This document shows, piece after piece, positions 8,142 through 16,297 of a stretch of DNA of 64,000 nucleotides (positions are counted from its first letter, which is position 1; each line of letters starts with the position of its first letter). The position numbers and the translations under genes were made by a program. The stretch comes from Rhodoplanes azumiensis (GTDB taxonomy: Bacteria; Pseudomonadota; Alphaproteobacteria; Rhizobiales; Xanthobacteraceae): positions 186,001 through 250,000 of the forward strand of contig NZ_JBHUIW010000003.1 in NCBI RefSeq assembly GCF_042682915.1. The letters run 5' to 3'. The notes beneath the pieces are model-generated. The model did not search any database. It saw nothing but the letters and a program-made list of their open reading frames with translations, and was not told where the DNA came from.

Positions 8142-9470
8142 ATGGACATCGATCTCGACCGCGTGCCGTCGAACCTCGCGCCTTGCGCCTCGCCGGAGAC
8201 CAAGGCGGGGCTCGATCCCCGCATCGACCTGCGCATCCCGGCGCATGTCGGCGCGCAGCCCACCATGGACGACTTCATGCGCACCTTCGAGGCCTACAAG
8301 GCGACGAACGACGCCCGGCTCGGCCGGATCGAGCGGCGCGGCGCCGCCGACCCGCTCACCGAGGAGCGTCTCGCCCGCATCGACGCGACGCTCGTCGAGC
8401 AGCAGCGCCGGGTCGATGCGCTGGCGCTCAAGAGCGCCCGCCCGGCACTCGGCCGCGACGCCCGCGACGGCCGCGACGCCTTCGACAACCCGGCGGCGTG
8501 CGAGCACAAGGCGGCGTTCGACGCCTATGTCCGCAAGGGCGACGCGTCCGGCCTGCTGGCGATCGAGCGCAAGGCGCTGTCGATCGGCTCGGCGCCGGAC
8601 GGCGGCTATCTGGTGCCGCCCGAGGTCGAGCGCGAGATCGGCCGCCGCCTCGTCGACGTGTCGCCGATCCGGTCGATCGCCGGCACCCGCACGGTCTCGG
8701 CGAGCGTCTACAAGAAGCCGTTCATGACGAGCGGCCCGACGGTGGGCTGGATCGGCGAGACCGGCAGCCGGCCGCAGACCGCGACGCCGGCGCTCGCCGA
8801 GCTCGCCTTCCCGACCATGGAGCTCTACGCCATGCCGGCGGCGACGGCGACGCTGCTCGACGACGCCATGGTCGACATCGACGCCTGGCTCGCCGCGGAG
8901 GTCGATCAGGCGTTCGCCGAGCAGGAGGGCGCCGCCTTCGTGGCGGGCGACGGCGTCAACAAGCCGAAGGGCTTCCTCGCCTACCCGACGGTGGCGAACG
9001 GCTCGTGGAGCTGGGGCAACATCGGCACCGTCGCGAGCGGCGCGGCCGGGGCCTTCCCGGCCTCCGATCCGGCCGACGTGCTGATCGATCTCGCCTATGC
9101 GCTGCGCGTCGCCTATCGCCGCAACGCCACCTTCGTGATGAACCGCAAGACCGAGTCGGTGGTGCGCAAGTTCAAGGACACGACCGGACAGTATCTGTGG
9201 GCGCCCGGCCTCGCGGCGGGTCAGCCGGCGACGCTGCTCGGCTATCCGGTGGTGATCGACGACGCCATGCCGGACATCGCCGCCGGCTCGCTGTCGATCG
9301 CCTTCGGCGACTTCCGCCGCGGCTATCTGGTGGTCGACCGCACCGGCGTGCGGGTGCTGCGCGATCCCTACAGCGCCAAGCCCTACGTGCTGTTCTACAC
9401 CACCAAGCGGGTGGGCGGCGGCGTGCAGGACTTCGAGGCGATCAAGCTCCTGAAGTTCGCCGCGAGCTGA
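8142..9470 (+). CDS. HK97-family phage/GTA major capsid protein
   Basis: Counterpart of RcGTA g5 (442 aa); forms the icosahedral head. Residues 1-110 are a charged, helical scaffolding-like delta region (MDDFMRTFEAYK, RLGRIERR, EQQRRVDALALKS) expected to be removed by the protease encoded just upstream. The HK97 fold follows from about 145 (SIGSAPDGGYLVPPEVEREI), with VGWIGETGSRPQT, AFVAGDGVNKPKGFL, TFVMNRKTESVVRKFKD, LLGYPVVIDDAMPDI and IAFGDFRRGYLVVDRTG. Length is normal. A CAGGAG ribosome binding site sits before the ATG. Confidence 0.95.
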   Translation: MDIDLDRVPSNLAPCASPETKAGLDPRIDLRIPAHVGAQPTMDDFMRTFEAYKATNDARLGRIERRGAADPLTEERLARIDATLVEQQRRVDALALKSARPALGRDARDGRDAFDNPAACEHKAAFDAYVRKGDASGLLAIERKALSIGSAPDGGYLVPPEVEREIGRRLVDVSPIRSIAGTRTVSASVYKKPFMTSGPTVGWIGETGSRPQTATPALAELAFPTMELYAMPAATATLLDDAMVDIDAWLAAEVDQAFAEQEGAAFVAGDGVNKPKGFLAYPTVANGSWSWGNIGTVASGAAGAFPASDPADVLIDLAYALRVAYRRNATFVMNRKTESVVRKFKDTTGQYLWAPGLAAGQPATLLGYPVVIDDAMPDIAAGSLSIAFGDFRRGYLVVDRTGVRVLRDPYSAKPYVLFYTTKRVGGGVQDFEAIKLLKFAAS

Positions 9471-9534
9471 GCCGCCTGGAAGCCCCCGGCGGGGACGACC
9501 CGCTCGCCCCCGCCGGCGGCACGTCTCGCGCCGG

Positions 9535-9605
9535 CGGTGTCACGCGACGGTGTGACTCCCCGGTGTCACACTCCCCGGTGTCACACTCCCCGGTGTCACT
9601 CCTGC
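9535..9605. repeat. Short tandem repeat (15-bp unit) after the capsid gene
   Basis: The unit CGGTGTCACACTCCC occurs twice exactly (9561-9575, 9576-9590), flanked by shortened or diverged copies at 9535, 9548 and 9591. A GC hairpin (CCGGCGGGG at 9486-9494 with CCCCGCCGG at 9508-9516) lies just before and might terminate the capsid transcript. The array abuts and slightly overlaps the 3' end of the convergent gene ending at 9596. Confidence 0.75.
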
Positions 9606-10117
9606 ACGTATCTCTCGGTGCAGCTCTGCGTGCCCCAGATGCCGCGTGAGCAGACGAGCTCGGTCTTGAAGGCGGTGCGTCCCGGCGTCGCCGCGCGGTC
9701 CGCGGCCTCGGCGGCCGGCGCCTGCGTCCGGGCTTGCGACTGCGCCGCCGGGGCCGGGGTCGCGGTCGGGGGCGCGCCAGGCGCGGCGGTCTGGGCCGCC
9801 TGCGGGCTCGGCGCCTTGGTCGGGGCGGCGGCCGCTTGCGACGCCGCCGGCTGCGACGTCGCCGGCTGCGACGGCGCCGCCTGGGGCGGCGCCGCCTGGG
9901 GCGGCGCCGCTTGGGTCGGCGCCGCTTGGGTCGGCGCCGCTTGGGTCGGCGCCGCTTGGGTCGGCGTCGCCGGGGTCGGCGTCGCCGGGGGCGGTGCCGC
10001 GCTCACCTGCTGGCGCGTCTGATCCTGGCGCGTCTTGTCGCTGTCGAACGGCGTCAGCCGGCCGGACAGGACGAGCACCAGCACGCCGAGCACGGCCGTG
10101 ATCGCAATGACTTTCAT
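9596..10117 (-). CDS. Secreted or membrane-anchored Pro/Ala-rich protein with Cys tail motif
   Basis: Unrecognised 173-aa protein. It has an N-terminal hydrophobic segment (residues 2-19, signal or anchor), a low-complexity linker of PTQAA/PPQAA pentads (about 45-90), and a compact C-terminus, ELVCSRGIWGTQSCTERYVQE. The divergent gene at 10431-10703 encodes the same layout with QTCSKSTWGPVNCTDTYVR at its end, so the two are paralogues sharing CSxxxWGxxxCTxxYV. The linker is encoded by 15-bp units (GGCGCCGCTTGGGTC). Probably periplasmic, with the two Cys able to form a disulfide. Function unknown. Confidence 0.6.
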   Translation of the reverse strand: MKVIAITAVLGVLVLVLSGRLTPFDSDKTRQDQTRQQVSAAPPPATPTPATPTQAAPTQAAPTQAAPTQAAPPQAAPPQAAPSQPATSQPAASQAAAAPTKAPSPQAAQTAAPGAPPTATPAPAAQSQARTQAPAAEAADRAATPGRTAFKTELVCSRGIWGTQSCTERYVQE

Positions 10118-10430
10118 GAGCTCCTCCGTGGCGTTTCGACCGGCAACCGCTCACCGCCGTGCCGGTTCCGGTGAGCGGCAGCGGGTCGCACCGTCGCGGC
10201 GCCGGGCGCGGCGCGGCCGCGCCGCGGTGGTCGATACGGCGACGGCGGAGACGGCGGCGCACCCCCCGACGATCCGCCGCATACGTGGCTTGCCGGAGGG
10301 CCGTCCTCTTGACCGCGTGTCGGCACCGGGCTACTGCCGACCTGGAATTGTTCGAACGGATTTTTTCTGGCGGCCGGCCTTCCTGTCGCTGATCTCGATC
10401 GAGCCGGACGCCCCATTTCGGAGAGTCGTC
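10118..10430. other. 313-nt divergent promoter region between two paralogous genes
   Basis: No gene is seen. This must contain the promoters for both Cys-tail protein genes. It holds GC-rich palindromes (GGCGCGGCCGCGCC) and one AT-rich stretch near 10345-10372 (GAATTGTTCGAACGGATTTTTTC), the likeliest promoter core for the rightward gene. No consensus boxes are clear enough to call. Confidence 0.4.
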
Positions 10431-10703
10431 ATGCGCATCGTTTTCGTCCTCGTGGCCCTGGTCGCGGTGCTGTTCGCGTTCGACAAGATCCCGTTCATCT
10501 CCAAGCGGCAGCCGGTCGCACCCGTGACGGCGTCGACGCCGGCGGCGACCCCGAAGGCTCCGGCCGCGAGTCCCGCGGCGGCCGCGCCCGCATCCGCGCC
10601 CACCAAGGTGGCGGCTGCGCCGGTGACCTGGGTGACGAAGCAGACGTGCAGCAAGTCGACCTGGGGCCCGGTCAACTGCACCGACACCTACGTGCGTCAG
10701 TGA
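10431..10703 (+). CDS. Small secreted or membrane-anchored protein with Cys tail motif
   Basis: Unrecognised 90-aa protein, paralogue of the divergent gene 9596-10117. It has an N-terminal hydrophobic helix (RIVFVLVALVAVLFAF), a short Pro/Ala linker, and C-terminal CSKSTWGPVNCTDTYVRQ with two Cys ten residues apart. A GGAGAG site precedes ATG 10431. The linker is much shorter than in its partner. Located between capsid and terminase but not a known GTA component. Confidence 0.65.
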   Translation: MRIVFVLVALVAVLFAFDKIPFISKRQPVAPVTASTPAATPKAPAASPAAAAPASAPTKVAAAPVTWVTKQTCSKSTWGPVNCTDTYVRQ

Positions 10704-11031
10704 GCCGTCGGCCTGCGTCGGTGATCGCGCAGGGGCCGGTGATCGCACGCGGGTTCTGACCAGCCTCGCGCCCTGTGCGGTCCGGCTGCGACGCGGTCGG
10801 GCGTGATGTCGCGTCGCCTGCCGATGGTCCACCTGCCGGTGGGCCGTCGGATGCCTGTTCTTCGTCGTGCCGGCCGGGTGAGCCGCCGGTGTGACAGATC
10901 GTTCGTGCGCCCTTTCCAGTCGTGCGCCGGTTCTATCCGCGCGCCCGTCTCGGCACGGCCGGGCTCGCCGCCGCCGTCGCCGCGTGCGCCGCATCATCCG
11001 ATCCACGTCCGATCCAATTCGCGGGACCGCC
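10704..11031. other. 328-nt intergenic region before the TerS-like gene
   Basis: No convincing gene. The sequence is GC-rich, with a direct repeat of CGGTGATCGC close to its left end (10719 and 10737 region). It should hold the promoter or leader for the terminase pair, but no consensus promoter is evident. Confidence 0.4.
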
Positions 11032-11694
11032 ATGACGGACCGATTCGAGCCGCGCATCTGGGCGCCGGAGCGCCTGGCGGCGCTGCGGCGCAGCGTCGAG
11101 ACGACCGACATCCCGCTCTACGCGATCGCGGACGAGCACCACGTTCCGCGCTCGACCTTCTATCAGCTCGTCCGCCGCGAGGGTTGGCGGCGGCCGGGCG
11201 ACGACCCGCCCACCACGCCGCCGGCCGACGCGGCACCGATCGCGCCGATCGCGCCGGCCGTGCGCGCTGGACGGGCCGTGCGCGCGACGCCCGCTGCGCG
11301 AGTCCGGCGGCCGGCGCGGTCGGCGGCACCGGCGATCGGCACTCTGGCCGATCGGCTCGAACGGGCGGTGGCCCGCGAGATCGCGGCGCTGGAGGCGAGC
11401 CGGTCGGCTCCACCGGAGCGGTCCGGCAGCGCGCGAAGAAGCACGGCGCAGAGGAGCGCGGCGAGCGACACCGAGCGGGTGGTGCGCAGCCTCGAGCGTC
11501 TCACCGACACGCTCGCCAAGGTGCGCCGTCTGCGCGAGCCTCTCCCGAGCGATCCCGATGACGACCTGCCCCGAGACATCGACGAGTTCCGTCGCGTGCT
11601 TGCGCGCCGCATTGAGCAGCTCGTCCGCGGCGGGACTGACCGGGACGATGCTGGCGGACCTGCCGGCGACGGCGCTGCGGAGGCTCGAGGCTGA
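11032..11694 (+). CDS. TerS-like / GTA g1-position HTH protein
   Basis: Protein of 220 aa lying directly upstream of and overlapping the large terminase gene, the slot of RcGTA g1 (small terminase). Residues 10-45 form a helix-turn-helix (TTDIPLYAIADEHHVPRSTFYQLVRREGW) as in terminase small subunits. The middle is Pro/Ala/Arg-rich and disordered. Residues 100-200 carry two helical segments (IGTLADRLERAVAREIAALEAS; ERVVRSLERLTDTLAKVRRL) likely to oligomerise. Role inferred: DNA recognition for packaging; GTA small terminases have weak sequence specificity. Start chosen at the Met just before the HTH. Confidence 0.65.
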   Translation: MTDRFEPRIWAPERLAALRRSVETTDIPLYAIADEHHVPRSTFYQLVRREGWRRPGDDPPTTPPADAAPIAPIAPAVRAGRAVRATPAARVRRPARSAAPAIGTLADRLERAVAREIAALEASRSAPPERSGSARRSTAQRSAASDTERVVRSLERLTDTLAKVRRLREPLPSDPDDDLPRDIDEFRRVLARRIEQLVRGGTDRDDAGGPAGDGAAEARG

Positions 11695-12928
11695 CTTCGC
11701 GCTGTTCGCCCACCCGCATCAGCAGCACGCCGAGACCGGCAACGACGGCGGCCCGTGGACGACCTGGCTGGTGCTGGGCGGGCGCGGCGCCGGCAAGACC
11801 CGGCTCGGCGCCGAATGGGTGCGGGCGCTGGTCGCCGGCACGCCGCCCTATGCGGCGCGGCGCTACGGCGCGCTCGCCCTGATCGGCGAGAGCGAGCGCG
11901 ACGCCCGCGACGTGATGGTGGAGGGCGCCTCCGGGCTCCTGCGCATCTCGCCGCGGGCCGAGCGACCGACCTGGGTGCCGACGCGGCGCCGCCTCGAATG
12001 GCCGAACGGCGCGGTGGCGCAGGTGTTCTCGGCCGACGATCCGGACTCCTTACGCGGCCCTCAGTTCGACGCCGCGTGGTGCGACGAGCTGGCCAAGTGG
12101 CGCCATGCCGAGGCCGCCTTCGACATGCTGCAGTTCGGCCTGCGGCTCGGCCCTCGGCCGCGCCAGATGATCACCACGACGCCGCGGCCGATCCCGCTGA
12201 TCAGGCGACTGCTCGTCGACCCGCATACGCGGGTGACACGGGCCGGCACGGCGGCGAACCGCGATCATCTTTCGCCCGTGTTCCTTCGGACGGTCGTCGC
12301 CCGCTACGCCGGCACCCGGCTCGGCCGCCAGGAGCTCGACGGCGAACTGATCGACGACCGCCCCGATGCGCTGTGGTCGCGGGCGCTGATCGAAGCGTGC
12401 CGGGTGCGCGCGGCGCCGCCGCTCGCGCGCATCGTCGTCGGGCTCGATCCGCCGGGCACGTCACGCCGCGGCGCCGACGCCTGCGGCCTGGTCGCGGCGG
12501 GGCGGGGCGCCGGCGGCGTCGTCTACGTGCTGGAGGATGCCTCGCAGGGCGGACTGACGCCCGCCGGGTGGGCGGCGCGCGCCGTCGCGCTCTATCGCCG
12601 GCTCGATGCCGACGCGATCGTCGCCGAGGTGAACATGGGCGGCGAGATGGTGAAGACGGTGTTGCGCGAGGTCGACGCGACCGTGCCCGTGAAGGCCGTG
12701 CACGCGACGCGCGGCAAGTGGCTGAGGGCCGAGCCGGTCGCGGCGCTCTACGAGCAGGGCCGCGTCAAGCATGTCGGCGCGCTCGCCGCGCTGGAGGACG
12801 AGATGTGCGACTTCGGCCTCGACGGCCTGTCGTCCGGCCGCTCGCCCGACCGGCTCGACGCGCTGGTCTGGGCCGTGACGGCGCTGATCAGCGGCGCGCG
12901 TGCCGGCCCGCAGGTGCGGCGGTTGTGA
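11648..12928 (+). CDS. Phage/GTA large terminase (DNA packaging ATPase-nuclease)
   Basis: Counterpart of RcGTA g2 (426 aa from this start); motor that pumps DNA into proheads and cuts it. Walker A GGRGAGKT lies at about 44-51, and the Walker B region is FDAAWCDELAKW near 136. C-motif TTTPRP is followed by the nuclease domain with VVGLDPPGTSRRGADACG, IVAEVNMGGEMV and the final SPDRLDALVWA. ATG 11648 is preferred because homology begins with LPATALRRLEADF; ATG 11558 would lengthen the overlap with the TerS-like gene. Overlap with TerS suggests translational coupling. Its position after capsid instead of before portal is unusual. Confidence 0.94.
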   Translation: MLADLPATALRRLEADFALFAHPHQQHAETGNDGGPWTTWLVLGGRGAGKTRLGAEWVRALVAGTPPYAARRYGALALIGESERDARDVMVEGASGLLRISPRAERPTWVPTRRRLEWPNGAVAQVFSADDPDSLRGPQFDAAWCDELAKWRHAEAAFDMLQFGLRLGPRPRQMITTTPRPIPLIRRLLVDPHTRVTRAGTAANRDHLSPVFLRTVVARYAGTRLGRQELDGELIDDRPDALWSRALIEACRVRAAPPLARIVVGLDPPGTSRRGADACGLVAAGRGAGGVVYVLEDASQGGLTPAGWAARAVALYRRLDADAIVAEVNMGGEMVKTVLREVDATVPVKAVHATRGKWLRAEPVAALYEQGRVKHVGALAALEDEMCDFGLDGLSSGRSPDRLDALVWAVTALISGARAGPQVRRL

Positions 12929-12956
12929 GGCCCGTGCTGCAGAGGCCTGCGCGCGT

Positions 12957-13100
12957 TCAGCGGCGCGGCCGCGGCGTGCGGGCGCGCACCGGCTGTCTGC
13001 TGGTCGGCGGCTCGATCGTCGCCGGCAGCAGCACCACCGCGAGCGCGAGCAGCAACACCGGCATGGCGTCCAGGACGATGGCGGTGACGGAGTGGTCCAT
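12957..13100 (-). CDS. Tiny single-pass membrane protein (47 aa)
   Basis: Protein of 47 aa: MDHSVTAIVLDAMP, then a hydrophobic helix (VLLLALAVVLLPATI), then a basic Pro/Arg tail (SRQPVRARTPRPRR). A strong ribosome binding site (AAAAAAGGAGC on the - strand) precedes ATG 13100, which is the main support. Convergent with terminase, 28 nt apart. Not recognised. Confidence 0.5.
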   Translation of the reverse strand: MDHSVTAIVLDAMPVLLLALAVVLLPATIEPPTSRQPVRARTPRPRR

Positions 13101-13585
13101 GGGGGTGCTCCTTTTTTCCGTGCCGACTTCGTATGTCACGTCGTCCCCGACAGGGTCCGTAATCACGAAGCAAGCATTGTGCCGAGGATGACACACGGTG
13201 CGAGCATCGGCCAGATCCGCGGCGGCGCCCGACGCGACAATTCCTAACATCGTGGCGTGCTCGCCACTATGGGATCGACGGCATGGCTGCTCGTCGGCCC
13301 GGCGTGTCGCTCGAAATCACATGAGTTAACAAGAGCTGAACAGGGCTGACGCGACTCGTGCGACCGGCTCCGCCGGGCACGATCCGATCGGAGAGGTCGT
13401 GATCAGGTCGAATCCGTAAGGGAAACGACTCAGGTCTCGTCGTCGCCGTGATGCCGGCGCTCGGCGTCGCTGAACTGCACCGGATTGTTCGGCCTCGCGC
13501 GCCTCGGTGTCGCCGACTCGACGTAGCCCGTCACCAGGACGACCGGCAGGTCGGCCTTCCGGTGGTGCGGCGTCGCGGCGCCGCC
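13101..13585. other. 485-nt region without a convincing gene
   Basis: It lies between two - strand genes. It includes a small perfect hairpin GTGGCGtgctCGCCAC (about 13252-13267) and a less GC-rich stretch near 13310-13340 (CATGAGTTAACAAGAGCTG). It probably carries the promoter of the tiny membrane protein gene. Open frames crossing it lack domain content. Confidence 0.45.
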
Positions 13586-14419
13586 TCACGGCGCGGCGAG
13601 GCGGGTGCCCAGCCGCTGCGCCGTGTCGACCACCCAGGCGCGGTAGCTCGTCAGCGGCGTCACCCCGGTGAGGCCGCCACAGCCGGCCGCGAGCTTCGGT
13701 CCGGTCGACCAGCTCACCACGCCGGCTATCGCAGGGCCGCTGCTCGTCTCGGTGAAGACAGGGGCGCCGGAGTCGCCCGTGCAGGCGCCGGCGCCCGCCG
13801 TCTCGCCGCGGGTCGTGGGATCGTGCAGGCGAAGCTGCAGCGAGCCCGGCCGGCCGGTGGCGACCAGCACGGCGGCGCGTGCCGTGCCGCCACTGCGGCC
13901 GTCGCCGCGCACGGCGAGCCCCATGCCGACGACCGTGAAGGTGTCGCCGACCGCCGCGCTCGTCGCGGGCGCGAGGCGTGCCGACACGAAGGCGGCCGGC
14001 AGCGGCGCGGCGATCTTCAACAGTGCGATGTCGGCGGTGGCCCGGTGGCCGTTCAGCTCCGCCATCGCGAACCCCGGATGGCGCGCGATGCTCGCGACGT
14101 CGAGCAGCGTCGGTTGCCGGGCCGCGTCGAAGCTCACGAGCTTGTAGTCGGCGCCCGGCTGCACGCAATGCGCGGCCGTGAGCACGAGATCGCGGGCGAC
14201 GACCGTGCCCGTGCACGAGGTGCCGCGCGAGCCGACGATCATCACGACGTGCCGGGCGAGCTGCGGCGGCGCGGTCGGCGTCGCCACCATGGCGGCGGCG
14301 GGTGAGGTCGGTCCGAGCAGGATCGTGCCGGCGACCAGGCCGGCGACGAGGAAACCGACGACGGCCGCGCCGGGAACGGTGCCGGCGAGCGTGAGCGGCA
14401 GGGCGGGCGAGCGGCGCAT
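13586..14419 (-). CDS. Secreted trypsin-like serine protease (S1 family)
   Basis: Protein of 277 aa with an N-terminal hydrophobic signal (residues 8-40, ending in SPAAAMVA). The chymotrypsin-fold triad is visible: His in LVLTAAHCV, Asp in HRATADIALLKI, Ser in GACTGDSGAPVF; VSWSTGP is the substrate-binding strand. Cys pairs (TSCTG/AAHC; GACTGDSG/AAGCGG) suit an exported enzyme. The start (MRRSPALPL) gives a proper signal peptide. Its gene is on the strand opposite the GTA genes, between terminase and connector. No role in GTA assembly is implied by sequence. Confidence 0.85.
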   Translation of the reverse strand: MRRSPALPLTLAGTVPGAAVVGFLVAGLVAGTILLGPTSPAAAMVATPTAPPQLARHVVMIVGSRGTSCTGTVVARDLVLTAAHCVQPGADYKLVSFDAARQPTLLDVASIARHPGFAMAELNGHRATADIALLKIAAPLPAAFVSARLAPATSAAVGDTFTVVGMGLAVRGDGRSGGTARAAVLVATGRPGSLQLRLHDPTTRGETAGAGACTGDSGAPVFTETSSGPAIAGVVSWSTGPKLAAGCGGLTGVTPLTSYRAWVVDTAQRLGTRLAAP

Positions 14420-14485
14420 GCGACCGAAGAGCCGCAACCGGCGCGCTTTGTCAACGCGCTTTGTCACCAGAAGCGGAGAACCGAG

Positions 14486-15046
14486 ATGGCCATTCTCCTC
14501 GCCGGGCCGGCGAGCGAGCCGGTGACGCTCGCCGACGCCAAGACCTTCCTGCGGGTCGATCACGACGCCGACGACGCTTCGATCGCGGCTCTGATCGCGG
14601 CGGCGCGCCGGCTGGTCGAGGCGGCGACCCGGCGCGCCCTGATCACCCAGACCTGGCGGCTGGTGCGCGACGCCTGGCCGGCGGGCGGGCGCCTGCGGGT
14701 GCTGCCGGCGCCGCTGTGCAGCGTGGCCGCGGCGCGTGTCTTCGACGCCGCCGGCATGCCGCAGGCGATCGACCCGGCCGTGTTCACGCTCGATACCGTG
14801 TCGCTGCCGGGCATCGTGAGCTTTTCGAGCGCCGCCGTGCCGGCGCCGGGGTTGCGGGTCGCCGGCATCGCGATCGACGTCACGGTCGGGCACGGCGACG
14901 ACGCGGCCGCCGTGCCGGCGCCGCTCGTCCAGGCGGTGCGGCTGTGGCTCGCGCATCTCTACGAGCACCGCGGCACCGAGGCGCAGGCGCAGCCGCCGCA
15001 GACGATCGCGGCCCTCGTCGCGCCCTTCCGGGTGCTGGCGCCGTGA
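14486..15046 (+). CDS. Head-tail connector (adaptor) protein, GTA g6-like
   Basis: Protein of 186 aa of the gp6/phiE125-gp8 type that binds below the portal. Typical N-terminus VTLADAKTFLRVDHDADDASIAALIAAARRLVEAATRRALI, then a beta-rich middle, and a C-terminal helix (PLVQAVRLWLAHLYEHRG). It starts the second + strand GTA operon; its stop overlaps the GTG start of the next gene. Confidence 0.88.
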   Translation: MAILLAGPASEPVTLADAKTFLRVDHDADDASIAALIAAARRLVEAATRRALITQTWRLVRDAWPAGGRLRVLPAPLCSVAAARVFDAAGMPQAIDPAVFTLDTVSLPGIVSFSSAAVPAPGLRVAGIAIDVTVGHGDDAAAVPAPLVQAVRLWLAHLYEHRGTEAQAQPPQTIAALVAPFRVLAP

Positions 15047-15369
15047 CGCCCGATCCCGGAACGCTCCGCCGCCGCCTCGTGCTCGAGGCGCCGGTGGAGA
15101 CCGCCGACGGCGCCGGCGGCACGGTTCGTGATCACGTCGCGGTGGCGACGCTGTGGGCGGCGCTCGCGCCGCGCGGCGAGCGTGGCGTGGTCGAGGCCGA
15201 TTCGGCCGGCGCCGTCGTCACGCATCGCATCCTCGTCCGGGCGGGGCCCGAGATCACGACGCTCAACCGCTTTCGCGCCGGCTCGCGGCTGTTCCGGGTG
15301 GTCGCCGTGCGCGATCTCGATCCGGCCGGCCGGTATCTGATCGTCGATGCCGAGGAGCGCATCGACTGA
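15043..15369 (+). CDS. Phage head closure protein, GTA g7-like
   Basis: Protein of 108 aa starting at GTG 15043, which overlaps the preceding stop (GTGA), indicating translational coupling. Family pattern: GTLRRRLVLEAP near the N-terminus, ATLWAALAPRGERG in the middle, THRILVRAGPEITTLNRFRAGSRLFRVVAVRDLD, and a final YLIVDAEER. This is the SPP1 gp16-like stopper fold that seals the head and bonds to the tail. Confidence 0.88.
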   Translation: MTPDPGTLRRRLVLEAPVETADGAGGTVRDHVAVATLWAALAPRGERGVVEADSAGAVVTHRILVRAGPEITTLNRFRAGSRLFRVVAVRDLDPAGRYLIVDAEERID

Positions 15370-15409
15370 TCCCGATCCCATCGCTCTCGTCACATCACGG
15401 AGACGTCCC

Positions 15410-15817
15410 ATGTCCACGGCCGCCGTGGCGCTGCGCAGCGCCGTGCATGCCGCCTTGTCGTCCGACGGCGCGCTGGTCGCGCTGCTCGGCGGCGCCCGCG
15501 TCTACGACGAGCCGCCGCGCCGTCCGGCCTTTCCCTACGTGACGCTCGGCGAGGCGCGCGCGACCGACGTCTCCGGCGACATGGGCCCGACCGAGGAGCA
15601 TCAGCTCACCCTGCACGCCTGGTCGCGCCAGGGCGGCCATCGCGAGGCGCACACGATCGCCGGCGCGCTCCTGCAGGCGCTCGACGACGCGGCGCTGACG
15701 CTCGCCGGCCACCGCCTCGTCAACCTGCGCTTCTCGCTCGCCGACGTGCGGCGCGAGAGCGACGGCCGAACCTATCACGCGCTGGTGCGGTTCCGCGCCG
15801 TCACCGAGCCGGCGTGA
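15410..15817 (+). CDS. DUF3168 tail terminator protein, GTA g8-like
   Basis: Protein of 135 aa. Family signatures: ALRSAVHAALSSDGALVALLGGARVYDEPP, AFPYVTLGEARATD, HQLTLHAWSRQGG and the end segment RRESDGRTYHALVRFRAVTEP. DUF3168 proteins are tail terminators, the joining ring between head stopper and tail tube. The ATG follows GGAGACGTCCC. Between g7- and g9-like genes, as in RcGTA. Confidence 0.9.
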   Translation: MSTAAVALRSAVHAALSSDGALVALLGGARVYDEPPRRPAFPYVTLGEARATDVSGDMGPTEEHQLTLHAWSRQGGHREAHTIAGALLQALDDAALTLAGHRLVNLRFSLADVRRESDGRTYHALVRFRAVTEPA

Positions 15818-15841
15818 TCCTGATCAGATCGGAGAACAGAC

Positions 15842-16249
15842 ATGGCCGCCCAGAAAGGCAAGGATTTGCTGCTGAAGGTGCAGGACGGCGCCGGCTTCGT
15901 CACGGTCGCGGGCCTGCGCTCGCGACGGCTCGCCTTCAACGCCGAGACGGTCGACGTCACGCATGCCGAGTCGGTCGATCGCTGGCGCGAGCTCCTGGAC
16001 GGCGCCGGCGTCAAACGCGCCGCCGTGTCGGGCCGCGGCCTGTTCAAGGACGCCGCCTCCGACGCGTTGCTGCGCCAGACCTTCTTCGACGGAACGGTGC
16101 GCACTTATCAGCTCGTCGTCCCCGACTTCGGCACCGTGACGGGGCCGTTCCAGATCACCAGCCTCGAGTTCGCCGGCGAGCACGACGGCGAGGTGACGTT
16201 CGAGCTGGCGCTCGAATCGGCCGGCGCGCTGACCTTCGCGGCGCTGTAG
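15842..16249 (+). CDS. Major tail (tube) protein, GTA g9-like
   Basis: Protein of 135 aa of the TP901-1-type major tail group: AAQKGKDLLLKVQDGAGFVTVAGLRSRRLAFNAETVDVTHAES, WRELLDGAGVKRAAVSGRGLF, RTYQLVVPDFGTVTGPFQITSLEFAGEHDGEVTFELALESAG. It builds the tail tube. This is the last gene of the second GTA block; the next GTA gene (g10-like) is 23 kb away. Confidence 0.92.
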   Translation: MAAQKGKDLLLKVQDGAGFVTVAGLRSRRLAFNAETVDVTHAESVDRWRELLDGAGVKRAAVSGRGLFKDAASDALLRQTFFDGTVRTYQLVVPDFGTVTGPFQITSLEFAGEHDGEVTFELALESAGALTFAAL

Positions 16250-16297
16250 CGCGATGCGATCGCCGTCTCGTCCCGCTTCCACGCGGACTGCTCCATC

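Noticed and set aside
13448..14305. 285-aa + strand frame opposite the trypsin-like gene
   Set aside because: His/Arg/Pro-rich mirror frame; the - strand has an intact catalytic triad and signal peptide.
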